Below, one piece after another: positions 37,590 to 47,288 of a stretch of DNA of 64,000 nt (the first letter of the stretch is position 1; every line of letters begins with the position of its first letter). The notes under the pieces are model-generated. The model saw only the letters and a program-made list of their open reading frames with translations, was not told where the DNA came from and did not search any database. A program made the position numbers and the translations under genes. Source of the stretch: Acidobacteriota bacterium (GTDB lineage: Bacteria > Acidobacteriota > Terriglobia > UBA7540); contig JAKAWG010000011.1 of the NCBI GenBank assembly GCA_021817045.1, positions 26,439 through 90,438 on the forward strand, given 5' to 3'.

Positions 37590-38393
37590 CTAGCGGGCGC
37601 TCAGGAAAGCGCGAATCTTTTCAAAGTCTTCCCGCAGAATAACTTCTTCGCGCACGTTCCGCAGCACGTAGGCGGGGTGAACCGTGGCCATTGCCTTGAT
37701 ACCCGCGTAGTCGTAAAAGCGTCCGTGCACCTTGGTGATGCCTTCCTTGATTCCAAGAACCGTGCGGGCGGCCGGAGCGCCCAGGCAACAGATGAGGCGC
37801 GGAAGGATCGCGCCGATCTGTCGGAAGAGGAACGGTGAGCAGGAGGTGATCTCGTCGGTTTCCGGCGTGCGATTTCCCGGCGGCCGGCACTTCACCACGT
37901 TGCAAATGTATACGTCCTCGCGCCGCACCTGGATGAACTGCAGCATTCGGTTCAGCAGTTGCCCGGCCCGGCCGACGAATGGAAGCCCCTGTTCGTCTTC
38001 GTCGGCGCCCGGCCCTTCGCCGATGAAAACCAGCTCGGCGCTCGGGTTCCCTTGTCCGAAGACGATGTGTTTACGCCCACGCCAAAGTTTACAGCGCTGG
38101 CATTCTCCAAGGTTGGCGCGGATTCCTTCAAGCGTTTCCCGCGCGGCGACTGCGGGTTGCGGCTCAAACAGGCTCATGGTCTGGGGAGGTTGCGGGGAAG
38201 GGAACACAGGTTCGTGTGGTGTCGCCTCGGCGCCGGCAGGCTGGTGAACGGATGCCGTCTGACCGGCACCCGCAGCAGGAGCCTCGGCTGCGTGCTTGAG
38301 ATAGAAACCATCGAAGCCGAGGTCGCGGAAGTACTCCAACCAGTCGTTCAGTTGTCGGGACACGTGCGAAGGAATTATGTGATCTTGATTCAT
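37590..38393 (-). CDS. Uracil-DNA glycosylase, family 4 (Fe-S)
   Basis: Removes uracil from DNA. About 267 residues from ATG 38393 (a TTG nine bases earlier is possible). Family 4 marks: C-x-x-C in [10 protein letters not shown], motif [38 protein letters not shown], the second pair of cluster cysteines in [12 protein letters not shown] and [14 protein letters not shown], and motif [13 protein letters not shown] with the His. The first ~75 residues are a low-complexity Ala/Pro-rich extension common in this lineage. It follows coaBC by 52 bases on the same strand. Confidence 0.93.
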   Translation of the reverse strand: MNQDHIIPSHVSRQLNDWLEYFRDLGFDGFYLKHAAEAPAAGAGQTASVHQPAGAEATPHEPVFPSPQPPQTMSLFEPQPAVAARETLEGIRANLGECQRCKLWRGRKHIVFGQGNPSAELVFIGEGPGADEDEQGLPFVGRAGQLLNRMLQFIQVRREDVYICNVVKCRPPGNRTPETDEITSCSPFLFRQIGAILPRLICCLGAPAARTVLGIKEGITKVHGRFYDYAGIKAMATVHPAYVLRNVREEVILREDFEKIRAFLSAR

Positions 38394-38445
38394 GGCGTTC
38401 AAAGTCGGCAGCGGCGGCAGGTCCGAAATCTGCCGGGTCTCAGCC

Positions 38446-39651
38446 TCACGCGGATTTGCTCTTCCGGAGTCCCACTATTTCGTCAAGGATACAGTTGGCG
38501 ATTTCGAACTTGCTGGCCATTTCAAGCGTTTTGCGGCAACCATCAGGGAAGAGAATCGTCACGATGTTCGTGTCCACTTCAAAGCCGGCTCCTTCGCAGG
38601 TGACGTCGTTAGCGACGATAAAATCAAGCCCCTTCGCCCGCAGCTTTTCGCTAGCATTCTCAATAAGGTGATCGGTTTCGGCGGCGAATCCGACCACGAT
38701 TTGCCCGGGATGTCGCCTCGTCCTGATTTCTGAAAGGATGTCGCGGGTGCGTTTCAGCCGGATCGCGAGATCTTCTCTTTCGCTTTTCTTCAATTTTCCG
38801 GGAGTGACAGACTCCGTCGCGTAATCCGCCACGGCAGCGGCCATCAAGACCACGCTTGTTTCCGGCAGCCGCTTTAATGTCTCGTCCGCCATCTCGGCGG
38901 CGGTTTGAATTCGCTCGTGCGCTACGCCTTCAGGCGGGCTGAGGTGGGTAGGGCCGCTGATGAGCGCCACGCGGGCGCCCCGCTTGCATGCAGCTTCCGC
39001 AAGAGCATAACCCATCTTGCCACTTGACCGGTTGCTGACGTGGCGTACGGCATCAATCGGCTCGCGGGTGGGTCCTGCGGTGACCAGAATGGATTCTTCG
39101 CGCAAGTCATCGCGGAAGCCGAGGGCAGAGAAGACAGCCTGGGCGATGGCCTCTACCGCCGCGAGCCGACCCGGACCAGTCATGCCACATGCAAGCGCCC
39201 CGGTTTCGGGTTCTACAATGGTGACTCCGCGGGAGCGGAGGAGACTGACGTTGGCCTGGGTAGCCGGGTGCTCCCACATGTTCACATTCATCGCCGGGGC
39301 CACAATGAATGGTGCTTTTGACGCCAACGCCGCGGTGGTCAGAAAGTCGTCCGCGATGCCGTGGGCGAGTTTCGCGATTGCGTTCGCCGTGGCGGGAGCA
39401 ACCAGAAAAACGTCCGCGCGCTCGGTGACCGCGATGTGCTCGATGGCGCTATCGGGAGTGCCCGTAGCTTCAAACAGGCCGGTCATAACCTTTTGACCGG
39501 AAAGCGAGGCAAAGGTGAGCGGGGCGACAAACTCGCACGCCGCTCGCGTCATAATAACCTGGACTTCCAAGCCACGCTCGCGAAGCTGCCGGACCAACTC
39601 GGCCGCTTTATAGGCCGCAATTCCTCCGGTCACTCCGATCACCACTCGCAC
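38446..39651 (-). CDS. coaBC: Bifunctional phosphopantothenoylcysteine decarboxylase/synthetase
   Basis: Two successive steps of coenzyme A synthesis. About 401 residues. CoaC (flavoprotein) half: VVIGVTGGIAAYKAAELVRQ, the catalytic His in IEHIAVTERADVFLVAPATA, APAMNVNMWEHPATQ, and the Cys lid segment GALACGMTGPGRLA. CoaB half: ILVTAGPTREPIDAVRHVSN, RSSGKMGYALAEAACKRGA and a C-terminal nucleotide region VGFAAETDHLIENASEKLRA. The GTG at 39651 has GGAG six bases upstream and starts exactly at the conserved strand, so it is preferred to a start ten codons earlier. Confidence 0.95.
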   Translation of the reverse strand: MRVVIGVTGGIAAYKAAELVRQLRERGLEVQVIMTRAACEFVAPLTFASLSGQKVMTGLFEATGTPDSAIEHIAVTERADVFLVAPATANAIAKLAHGIADDFLTTAALASKAPFIVAPAMNVNMWEHPATQANVSLLRSRGVTIVEPETGALACGMTGPGRLAAVEAIAQAVFSALGFRDDLREESILVTAGPTREPIDAVRHVSNRSSGKMGYALAEAACKRGARVALISGPTHLSPPEGVAHERIQTAAEMADETLKRLPETSVVLMAAAVADYATESVTPGKLKKSEREDLAIRLKRTRDILSEIRTRRHPGQIVVGFAAETDHLIENASEKLRAKGLDFIVANDVTCEGAGFEVDTNIVTILFPDGCRKTLEMASKFEIANCILDEIVGLRKSKSA

Positions 39652-40057
39652 AGAAAACTCCAGCAAAAAAATGCGAAACACCTAACTTACTGCTTACCCA
39701 GAATAGCAGCGCGCAAAAGCGGAAATCAAAATCCGGCCATGAATTAGCTTACCAGAGGCGGGCTGCAGTTACAGACCGTGAGCTGGTGGTGCCGTCGATG
39801 ACGTAGGTCTCAATCACCAGCTTCACATCCATGGAGCATCCCCGCTCGTGCCCCTAAGTAAACCCCCGACGTCTGCCACGCTGCGCAGATAAGACTCAGG
39901 GGTTCCGGCAGGTACAACGTGATAGCCAACGGCGGGGAAATTTGGCGGCGTGGCGTGATTCGGGCATAATAGCCGCATCGCTGGTTGAATCTCGTCTTCC
40001 ACCAGCGGCCGGATCAAGAACCTGGCAAACTGTTAGAAAGCGTAACGGAGGGTGCAG
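39652..40057. other. Intergenic region, coaBC to tdh
   Basis: No convincing gene. A 64-codon frame on the minus strand (39823-40017) and a 28-codon frame (39749-39832, MDVKLVIETYVIDGTT...) are open but neither has a recognisable family or ribosome-binding site. CGGAGG just before 40058 belongs to tdh. Confidence 0.4.
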
Positions 40058-41083
40058 ATGAAGGCGCTCGTCAAGAGTAGGAGCGAACCAGGGCTTTGGT
40101 TGGAGGAGGTTGACCCGCCGAAGCTAGGTATTAACGACGTGCTGATCAAGGTTCATCGCACTGGGATCTGTGGCACGGACCTCCATATCTACAAATGGGA
40201 TGCCTGGGCGCAGAAGACCATCCCCGTGCCTCTCATCATTGGCCATGAGTTTGTGGGTGAAATTGTTGAGGTGGGTGCGAACGTTGCTGACCTTTGTCGA
40301 GGAGATATTGTAAGCGGCGAAGGTCATGTGGTGTGCGGCCGGTGCCGGAATTGCTTAGCCGGAAGGCGGCACCTGTGCGCGCACACTGAAGGAGTCGGCG
40401 TCGCCCGCCCAGGCGCCTTTGCCGAATACATTGCGCTGCCGATGGTCAACATCTGGATGCATCACTCGGGAATTGAGGAAGACATTGCCGCCATCTTTGA
40501 CCCCTTCGGCAACGCGGTTCATACGGCGCTTTCTTTTCCGGTGCTCGGCGAAGACGTGCTCATCACCGGCGCCGGCCCGATTGGCCTGATGGCCGCGGCC
40601 GTGGTTCGGCACGCGGGCGCCAGGTACGTCGTGATTACCGACGTCAATCCTTATCGGTTGGAGTTGGCGCGCCAGATGCGGGTAACCCAGGTCGTGGACA
40701 CAAGGACGACGAGTCTCCGCGATGTCCAGCGGCAGCTCGGTATGACGGAGGGTTTCGACGTTGGCCTGGAAATGTCTGGCAACGTTTCGGCTTTTCGAGG
40801 AATGCTCGCCAACATGAGTCACGGAGCGAAAATTGCCATGCTGGGCATTCCCGAGGGCGAGACGGCCATCGACTGGCACTTGGTGATCTTCAACATGCTC
40901 ACCTTGAAGGGAGTCTATGGGCGGGAAATGTTTGAGACATGGTACAAAATGACCGTGATGCTCCAGTCCGGTCTGGACATCCGTCCCGTCATCACCCATC
41001 GCTTCCATTACCAGGAATTTCACAAGGCGTTTGAGGTTATGCAGAGCGGAAACGCTGCCAAGGTGATCCTGAATTGGGATTGA
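40058..41083 (+). CDS. tdh: L-threonine 3-dehydrogenase
   Basis: Zinc alcohol-dehydrogenase-family enzyme oxidising L-threonine to 2-amino-3-ketobutyrate with NAD+. 341 residues from ATG 40058 (GGAGG seven bases before), the same length as E. coli Tdh. Catalytic zinc Cys and His in [20 protein letters not shown] and [14 protein letters not shown]; structural zinc cysteines in [17 protein letters not shown]; nucleotide fold [20 protein letters not shown] with [23 protein letters not shown] separates threonine from other polyol dehydrogenases. No kbl gene follows; selA does, overlapping. Confidence 0.94.
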   Translation: MKALVKSRSEPGLWLEEVDPPKLGINDVLIKVHRTGICGTDLHIYKWDAWAQKTIPVPLIIGHEFVGEIVEVGANVADLCRGDIVSGEGHVVCGRCRNCLAGRRHLCAHTEGVGVARPGAFAEYIALPMVNIWMHHSGIEEDIAAIFDPFGNAVHTALSFPVLGEDVLITGAGPIGLMAAAVVRHAGARYVVITDVNPYRLELARQMRVTQVVDTRTTSLRDVQRQLGMTEGFDVGLEMSGNVSAFRGMLANMSHGAKIAMLGIPEGETAIDWHLVIFNMLTLKGVYGREMFETWYKMTVMLQSGLDIRPVITHRFHYQEFHKAFEVMQSGNAAKVILNWD

Positions 41084-42507
41084 AATCCTCAGAAACAGAA
41101 AACAGGCGACTGCGCGAAATCCCTGCCGTCGAAGAGCTGCTCAACCGCGAGGCGCTGCGGGCGCTCGCGGAGCGCGTTGGGCGACGGCGCGTGCTTGAGG
41201 GGACGCGCGCCGCCCTTGAAGAGCTGCGCCGGCGGATTCGATCAGGGTCAGGCGCCAAGCTTTCCCTGGAATCGCTTGAAGCGGAGATTGCCGCCGCGGC
41301 AGAAGCCGCCGCGCGTCCATCGCTGGTTGCGGTCATCAACGCAACGGGAGTGATTCTGCACACGAACCTCGGGCGCGCGCCGCTGGCCCGCAAGGCGCTC
41401 GATCGCCTTGCGGAGGCGGCGGTGGGATATTCCAATCTCGAATACGATCTCGACGCCGGAAAGCGCGGCAAGCGAGACGTGCACACCGCGAAGCTTTTCG
41501 GCGAGCTCACCGGTGCCGAGGCAGCGCTTGTGGTGAATAATAACGCGGCGGCTGTCTTCCTGGCGCTCAATGCGCTGGCCGAAGGCGCGGAGGCCATTGT
41601 CTCGCGCGGCGAACTGGTGGAAATCGGAGGATCGTTCCGGGTGCCGGAAGTCTGCGCGAAAAGCGGTGCCCTGCTCCGCGAAGTCGGCACAACAAATCGC
41701 ACGCGGATTGGCGACTACGCGGCCGCCATCACCGAACGGACGCGACTGCTCCTCCGCGTCCATCCCAGCAACTTCCGGATGGTGGGTTTCACCGAGCGGC
41801 CGCAGTTAGGCGAGCTTGCGGCGCTGGCGGCAGAGCGCGGGCTGATTCTGATGGAGGATTTGGGCAGCGGCTGCATGGTGGATCTCGCGCCGTTCGGCCT
41901 CAGCGATGAAACTCCAGCAGGCGAAAGCTTGAAAGCGGGCGCGCACATCGTGACGTTCAGTGGCGACAAGCTACTCGGCGGGCCGCAAGCGGGCATCATT
42001 CTGGGGAAGCGGGATGTCCTGGCACGCATCCGCAAGAATCCGCTCTTTCGGGCTTTGCGCGTGGACAAGCTCACCCTGGCCGCCCTGCAAGCCACGGTGG
42101 AGCTCTATCTACGCGAGGATTATGAGGCCATCCCCGCCTTGCGGATGATTCGCGCCTCGGTGGATGAAATCGCGAGGAGGGCCGAGCGGCTGGCACGGGC
42201 AATCGCCGTACTGCCCGGCCTCGCGGCGGAAATTTGTGAGGGCGAGTCCGTGGCAGGAGGCGGGTCGACGCCAGGCCAGGTCATTCCCACCCGGCTGATT
42301 GCCGTGAGCTCGAGTTCTCTCAGCGCGCAGGACCTCGCCTCAGCGCTGCGCGAAAATCGCCCGCCCATCATTGCCCGCGTCGAGCAGGATCGGTTACTCC
42401 TCGACCTCCGCACCGTGCTGAGTGAAGAGCAGGAAGGTGAAATCGCCCGCGCCTTCAAGGCGGTGGTTAGTGGTTTGCTACCCGCATGTCTGACCACGAA
42501 TCACTGA
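41074..42507 (+). CDS. selA: L-seryl-tRNA(Sec) selenium transferase
   Basis: PLP enzyme that converts Ser-tRNA(Sec) to Sec-tRNA(Sec). 477 residues. N-terminal tRNA-binding region ([20 protein letters not shown]), [68 protein letters not shown], and the PLP lysine in [17 protein letters not shown] are all intact. The start is a TTG at 41074 or 41080 overlapping the tdh stop, so the genes are coupled. selB, selD, selC and any selenoprotein are not in the window, so Sec use is implied but cannot be confirmed here. Standalone SelA-like paralogues of other function exist. Confidence 0.9.
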   Translation: MGLKSSETENRRLREIPAVEELLNREALRALAERVGRRRVLEGTRAALEELRRRIRSGSGAKLSLESLEAEIAAAAEAAARPSLVAVINATGVILHTNLGRAPLARKALDRLAEAAVGYSNLEYDLDAGKRGKRDVHTAKLFGELTGAEAALVVNNNAAAVFLALNALAEGAEAIVSRGELVEIGGSFRVPEVCAKSGALLREVGTTNRTRIGDYAAAITERTRLLLRVHPSNFRMVGFTERPQLGELAALAAERGLILMEDLGSGCMVDLAPFGLSDETPAGESLKAGAHIVTFSGDKLLGGPQAGIILGKRDVLARIRKNPLFRALRVDKLTLAALQATVELYLREDYEAIPALRMIRASVDEIARRAERLARAIAVLPGLAAEICEGESVAGGGSTPGQVIPTRLIAVSSSSLSAQDLASALRENRPPIIARVEQDRLLLDLRTVLSEEQEGEIARAFKAVVSGLLPACLTTNH

Positions 42508-42510
42508 ACA

Positions 42511-44046
42511 CTAACCACCGCTTTTTTCCGGGCGAAGAAGAGGAAACAGGATCACGTCCCGAATCGAGCGCGAGTTGGTGAGGATCATGGCCAGGCGGTC
42601 GATGCCGATACCCTCGCCACCCGTGGGCGGCATTCCGTAACTCAGCGCGCGAATGTAGTCCTCGTCGATGGCGTGCGCGGTGAGGTCGCCTTTTTCCCGC
42701 AACATTTGCTGATACTCGAAGCGGTCGCGCTGCTCCTTGGGATCGTTTAGCTCGCTAAAAGCGTTGGCCACTTCCATCCCGCCGACGTAAAGCTCAAAGC
42801 GCTCGACGAAATTTGGATCATCCGCTTTCTGCTTGGAGAGCGGCGAGACTTCGAGCGGGTAGTCGAGGATGAACGTGGGCTGGATCAGGTATTGCTCGGC
42901 GACAGCTTCAAACAGTTGCGCGAGCGCATTGCCGGGTGAGCCGGTTTCGACGCTTTCGAGCGGCTGCTCCGCAGACTTGTTGTACAGCTCGACCCAGCGA
43001 AAGGCGGCGCGCGGTTCGGCGAGATCTTTAAGTTGCGGTCCCTGGCCGGCCGCCTGCGGCCAGTATTTTACGAGCGCCTCTTTCATCGTCATGCGCTCGA
43101 AGCGCTCGAAAGAAATCTTCTGGCCGTCGAACTCGCACTCGAGTTTGCCGAGAACGGCCGTCACAACGTGCCGTAGGAGCCGCTCGGTGAGCGCGAGCAT
43201 GTCGCTGTAGTCCGCGTAAGCTTGGTAAAACTCCAGCATGGTGAATTCGGGATTGTGCTGGGTGGAAATGCCTTCGTTGCGGAAGTTACGGTTAATTTCA
43301 TAGACGCGGTCGAGGCCGCCCACAATTAGCCGCTTGAGGTAGAGCTCAGGCGCAACGCGCAGGTAGAGGTCCATATCGAGCGCGTTATGGTGCGTGACGA
43401 AAGGCCGGGCCATGGCACCGCCGGCTAGCGGTTGCATCATGGGCGTTTCCACTTCCGCGTAGCCTTCGCTTTCCAGGAAGCCACGTAGGGCGCGGATCAG
43501 CGCGATTCTGCGCTCGAACACCTCGCGCACTTCGTCGTTGACCATCAGGTCCAGGTAGCGCTGGCGATAGCGGATTTCCACGTCGGAAAGGCCGTGCCAT
43601 TTTTCGGGAAGCGGCCGCAGGCTCTTGGCGAGAAAACTCAAGCGCTCGGCGTGTACGGTTAGTTCTCCGGTGCGAGTTCGGAACAGGAAGCCCTCGACGC
43701 CGATCATGTCGCCAAGGTCGAGCAGCTTGTAAAGCTCAAAATCCCGCTCGCCCACCGCGTCGAGCCGGACGTAGATTTGCAGCCTCTTGCCACCGCCCGC
43801 CAAGTGTGCGAAGCCCGCTTTGCCATGCGGCCGGATGGTCATCACCCGGCCGGCCACGCAAACCGTCACTCTTTGTGCGTTGAGCTCCTCCGACGTGCGC
43901 GCCGAAAACTCTTCGACGATTATCGGGATGGTATGCGTGAACTCGAACTTGTGCGGGTAAAGTTCAAATCCCAACGCCGCGATGGCGTGGAGCTTTTTCT
44001 GTCGCTGCGCGCTCAGGCTTTGCGCTTCATCGTCATCAGAGTGCAA
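42511..44046 (-). CDS. lysS: Lysyl-tRNA synthetase, class II
   Basis: Charges tRNA-Lys. 511 residues. The anticodon-binding OB domain starts RVTVCVAGRVMTIRPHGKAG. The class II motifs are motif 1 RALRGFLESEGYAEVETPMM, motif 2 FRNEGISTQHNPEFTMLEFY, and motif 3 GIGIDRLAMILTNSRSIRDV. The start is TTG at 44046, chosen because AGGAGGTGG stands about three to five bases upstream, a near-perfect ribosome-binding site. It converges on selA with only three bases between. A tRNA-Lys(TTT) gene lies about 5 kb to the right. Confidence 0.96.
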   Translation of the reverse strand: MHSDDDEAQSLSAQRQKKLHAIAALGFELYPHKFEFTHTIPIIVEEFSARTSEELNAQRVTVCVAGRVMTIRPHGKAGFAHLAGGGKRLQIYVRLDAVGERDFELYKLLDLGDMIGVEGFLFRTRTGELTVHAERLSFLAKSLRPLPEKWHGLSDVEIRYRQRYLDLMVNDEVREVFERRIALIRALRGFLESEGYAEVETPMMQPLAGGAMARPFVTHHNALDMDLYLRVAPELYLKRLIVGGLDRVYEINRNFRNEGISTQHNPEFTMLEFYQAYADYSDMLALTERLLRHVVTAVLGKLECEFDGQKISFERFERMTMKEALVKYWPQAAGQGPQLKDLAEPRAAFRWVELYNKSAEQPLESVETGSPGNALAQLFEAVAEQYLIQPTFILDYPLEVSPLSKQKADDPNFVERFELYVGGMEVANAFSELNDPKEQRDRFEYQQMLREKGDLTAHAIDEDYIRALSYGMPPTGGEGIGIDRLAMILTNSRSIRDVILFPLLRPEKSGG

Positions 44047-45250
44047 ACACCACCTCCTGGGTTTCCGGAAAAGAAGAATGCTTCATCGCCGCATTATAGC
44101 AAGAAGCTTCCAGCCTCCTGGCGCGTGGGCACGATTGCGGCAGGGCTACGTCACAAAGTCTGCTACCCGAAATAACGGGCGCCAATCAAGCCGTGACGGC
44201 CCATCTCCGGCCGTTGGACGCAGCGTTTGCTTCAGCACTCCCAATGCGATGAAACCAAACTTGGTTTGGCTCATATTTTTCAGCGTCAGCTATTTGTTTA
44301 TATTGCTTGTTTTCAATAACTTAAATTAATTGGGGCCTTTGTCCTAGCCCTTATAAGTTTATCATTCTAAATGGCTTAATCCATTTATGGCCGAAATGCT
44401 TGGCTTTGCTTTTGGGTTTGCTCGTCATAAGCAAATTTTAATGTTGTTTGTTTTCATTAACTTGGTGGGTTTATGGGGCAAAACCGCCCATCAATTTCGT
44501 GAAAAGTGCCTAGCCTAGTAATTTTTGAAGACCGTCTCTTTGTGCTCCCCGCGCTGATAAGAGTTGCACCGCGGAGGTCACATAACGCCAGAGCGTGAAC
44601 AGAAGGTGGTGTAGCCGTCTCGGCCGTGAGGACGGGCGAGATGCCCGTGCCGCGCAACAGAAATTTGTGCAAACCGCAAAGATTCTGGTCATCGGTAGGG
44701 CCGAGCCTCTCTGCGACCTCCGCCGTATATCTAGCGAGGCGCGAAGAAGACATGTCCAGGGCAAAGACCTCCGTGCGGGCGCGAAACTTGTTCTAATGCG
44801 AGGGGAAGATCACTTCATCAGCGCGGCGGGCGAGGGGAAAAGGCCGCCCTCTAACACCAACACAATTCCTACCACACCGTTGGCGTGCTGTCAAGGTATG
44901 TAGGCTATCGATTGGAGGTTCGTTGCGGATACGTGAAGGGGAAACCGAGCGCTCTGTAGCGCCTTGAGCTAGAAATTAGCCGATAGACGCACCTTTGGAT
45001 CTCAGTCATTGCGATCTTCTTGATCGGCCGGAGCCTGCTTTGTTTTTAGTGCGCGGGTCACAAGCAGATTCCTCTCAGGCTTCGCGGGACCGGCATGACA
45101 TTTGGACCTCTATCACGAATTTACAACTCCCAGCGTTGGAGTACCAGCGTACTATATACTCGCTGGATATTGTCATGTTCCAATCTTATCCAGCCGACGG
45201 TTCGGCCATGCAACCGGCTCAATAGTCCACGCCGGAAAGGGAGGACGTCG
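44047..45250. other. 1.2-kb stretch without a supported gene, with an AT-rich island
   Basis: The part 44255-44480 is strikingly AT-rich for this window. Its 20-base direct repeats are TTGCTTGTTTTCAATAACTT (44303-44322) and TTGTTTGTTTTCATTAACTT (44444-44463), 18 of 20 identical and 141 bases apart. Small palindromes AAATGG-CTTAAT-CCATTT (44369-44386) and CTTATAAG (44350-44357) are between them. The right part has the palindromic GACGGGCGAGATGCCCGTG (44631-44649), a phrase that recurs in bacterial intergenic repeats. Open frames of 60-100 codons exist on both strands but none is recognisable. The right end carries the ribosome-binding site of the next gene. Confidence 0.5.
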
Positions 45251-45577
45251 ATGAATCGCTGCTCTCGTTGCGGGTTTCCCCATTACAGTTATTCGCTTGA
45301 ATGCGTGAAGTGCCACTTCCCGCTTACGCAAGGCGGCACGCTCTGCGCATCCCCAAAAACACCCTGGATTGGGGTTCACAAGTCAGACGAGATACGCCGA
45401 AAGGCATTAGCGGCCTTTGTCCTTGGGCTGCTGATGAAAGTCTATTGGGGTGGTCACGGTCCGTGGCCCGTGATAACCGATCCCACCCTGGTCAGTCTCC
45501 GCGACTGGCTTGAGCCTTTGTTGCTCAATGGCGGAATAATCGGCTACGCCGCAGGCTGGGTCTTGCGCTGGCTCTAG
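45251..45577 (+). CDS. Small zinc-ribbon membrane protein
   Basis: 108 residues. The N-terminus is a zinc ribbon: MNRCSRCGFPHYSYSLECVK plus CHFPL, i.e. C-x2-C ... C-x2-C. After a short linker there are one or two hydrophobic segments (ALAAFVLGLLMKVYWGG and LLLNGGIIGYAAGWVLRWL). GGGAGG stands before ATG 45251. Not recognised as a named family; zinc ribbon plus transmembrane helix proteins are frequent and poorly understood. It precedes the radical SAM gene by about 100 bases on the same strand. Confidence 0.7.
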   Translation: MNRCSRCGFPHYSYSLECVKCHFPLTQGGTLCASPKTPWIGVHKSDEIRRKALAAFVLGLLMKVYWGGHGPWPVITDPTLVSLRDWLEPLLLNGGIIGYAAGWVLRWL

Positions 45578-45674
45578 GGACTGCCGTGTCTAACATTTTT
45601 TAGAGACACAACACCATGCCGGCGCGTTGACAAGCCTCATTTCAGGCAGGACAATCGAGGTGGAGGGTAGGACC

Positions 45675-46766
45675 ATGAATGCCTCCACTTCGTTGCCGGC
45701 ACAGGATCTTCACGAAGGTCGCTGGTGGGAGCCATTACCGAACGGGAAGATACACTGTTACTTGTGTCCGCGCCATTGCCGCATCGGCGAAGGTCTCACA
45801 GGGTTCTGCTTTATTCGCAAGAATATTGGCGGGAGGCTATACAATCTGGGCTACGCCCAGCCCGCCGCTATCCAAATCGATCCGATTGAAAAGAAGCCGC
45901 TGAATCACTTCCTGCCCGGCACACGCGTTTTTTCCATGGGCACGGCCGGGTGCAACATGGGCTGCTTTTTCTGTCAGAATTGGGATATCTCGAAATCCAA
46001 GTCGGACCAGGTTCATTCGGCGCATTTTGAGCCAGAAGATGTCGTGGCCGCCGCGCTCCACTATGGTTGTCCTTCGGTGGCCTTTACGTACAACGAGCCA
46101 ACGATTTGGGCGGAATATGTGATCGACATTGCCAAGCGTGCACATGAAGCCGGCCTGAAAACGGTGATGGTGACGAACGGCTACGTAACGCGCGAGGCGT
46201 TCTTCGACGTTTACGAACACATCGACGCCGCCAATGTTGATCTGAAGGCGTTCAGCGAGAATTTTTATTCTAAAGTCACGCTGACCCATCTTCAACCCGT
46301 TCTCGACACGCTCAAACTGCTGCGCCACCAGACAAACGTATGGTTCGAGATCACGAATCTGATGATTCCGAAGCTCAATGATGCGGTTGAGGAGACGAAG
46401 CAGTTGTGTGAATGGGTTCTTGAGAACCTGGGCGACGACGTGCCGCTCCACTTCACCGCGTTCCATCCTGATTTCAAGCTCCGTGACAAACCGAATACGC
46501 CGCCGGAAACTCTCCACCGCGCCCGCCGAACGGCGATGAACATGGGTCTGAAGTTCGTTTACGAAGGCAACGTTTTTTCGGATGGCGGGAATACCCTGTG
46601 TCCGCGCTGCAAACGGATGCTCGTCAAGCGGTGGTGGCACCAGGTAAGCGACGTGCGGATCAACGAAGACGGCCGCTGCGAATTCTGCAACACAAGAATT
46701 CCCGGCGTTTTCAAGCATCCTTCTGTTCTGCAGTGCAAGACGGCTTCCGCGCGCGCCGGATGGTGA
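45675..46766 (+). CDS. amrS: AmmeMemoRadiSam-type radical SAM enzyme
   Basis: Radical S-adenosylmethionine enzyme related to pyruvate-formate-lyase activases. About 363 residues from ATG 45675, after GGAGG nine bases before. N-terminal cysteine segment HCYLCPRHCRIGEGLTGFC, cluster motif C-x3-C-x2-C in TAGCNMGCFFCQNWDISK, SVAFTYNEPTIWAEYV, TVMVTNGYVTREAF, and a C-terminal rubredoxin-like knuckle (NTLCPRCKRMLVKRW ... GRCEFCNTRIPGVF). The eponymous partners AMMECR1 and Memo are not in this window, so the reaction remains unknown, as for the family generally. The next two genes follow on the same strand. Confidence 0.9.
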   Translation: MNASTSLPAQDLHEGRWWEPLPNGKIHCYLCPRHCRIGEGLTGFCFIRKNIGGRLYNLGYAQPAAIQIDPIEKKPLNHFLPGTRVFSMGTAGCNMGCFFCQNWDISKSKSDQVHSAHFEPEDVVAAALHYGCPSVAFTYNEPTIWAEYVIDIAKRAHEAGLKTVMVTNGYVTREAFFDVYEHIDAANVDLKAFSENFYSKVTLTHLQPVLDTLKLLRHQTNVWFEITNLMIPKLNDAVEETKQLCEWVLENLGDDVPLHFTAFHPDFKLRDKPNTPPETLHRARRTAMNMGLKFVYEGNVFSDGGNTLCPRCKRMLVKRWWHQVSDVRINEDGRCEFCNTRIPGVFKHPSVLQCKTASARAGW

Positions 46767-46803
46767 TGGCGGTTCGAGCATTGAACGTTTTTCAGCACCT
46801 TCC

Positions 46804-47217
46804 ATGCCGCGACGTAATAAGCTCGCTGCCGTAAGTGTCGCTCTCGCCTTTTGCATCCTGATCAGCATCAGGGAATATGGGCGCCGCGCGGCTCTTCAGC
46901 ATGCCGCCGCCTCAGGAGACTCCGGGCCGTGCGTAGACTTCCAGCAAGCTCGGTCTCATGCCGGAGAGACGGGCTGCATTTCCGGATACATGCTTCGCGC
47001 GTACACTTCAAAGACAGGAAACACCTTCCTGGATTTCTGCGCCGATTATCGCACCTGCCCGTTCTCCTCGGTCATTTTTGCTTCCGACCGGGGCAAATTT
47101 GGAAATCTTGAGATGCTGGCCGGGCGGGAAGTGCAAATTCGCGGCTTGATCAGCACCTACCAAGGCCGGGCGGAGATCATCATTCACGACCCCTGGCAGA
47201 TTCGGGTTACTCCGTAG
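46804..47217 (+). CDS. Signal-anchored OB-fold-like protein
   Basis: 137 residues. Hydrophobic N-terminus KLAAVSVALAFCILISI suggests export or anchoring. The remainder has the strand pattern of small OB-fold nucleic-acid-binding-like domains: GCISGYMLRAYTSKTGNTFL, DFCADYRTCPFSSVIFASD, LAGREVQIRGLISTYQGRAE and IIIHDPWQIRV. This 'HVGETGTVCG...F.DFG...P' style domain is known in bacteria as a stand-alone unit often linked to thermonuclease-like proteins. Three extra cysteines (ADYRTC, GPC, GC) could form disulfides. Position after amrS may be functional or incidental. Confidence 0.7.
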   Translation: MPRRNKLAAVSVALAFCILISIREYGRRAALQHAAASGDSGPCVDFQQARSHAGETGCISGYMLRAYTSKTGNTFLDFCADYRTCPFSSVIFASDRGKFGNLEMLAGREVQIRGLISTYQGRAEIIIHDPWQIRVTP

Positions 47218-47288
47218 AGCCCGGTCGTGCACGGCAAGCCTTCATGGAGCACGGTCCGCCCTGCGTGACTGTACTCAAGGAAGATCTG

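Noticed and set aside
39823..40017. 64-codon minus-strand frame before tdh
   Set aside because: No ribosome-binding site, no recognisable family, overlapped by other small frames.
44457..44753. 98-codon minus-strand frame containing RGTGISPVLTAETATPP
   Set aside because: The phrase is translation of a palindromic GGGCGAGATGCCCG repeat, which produces such spurious proteins in many genomes.
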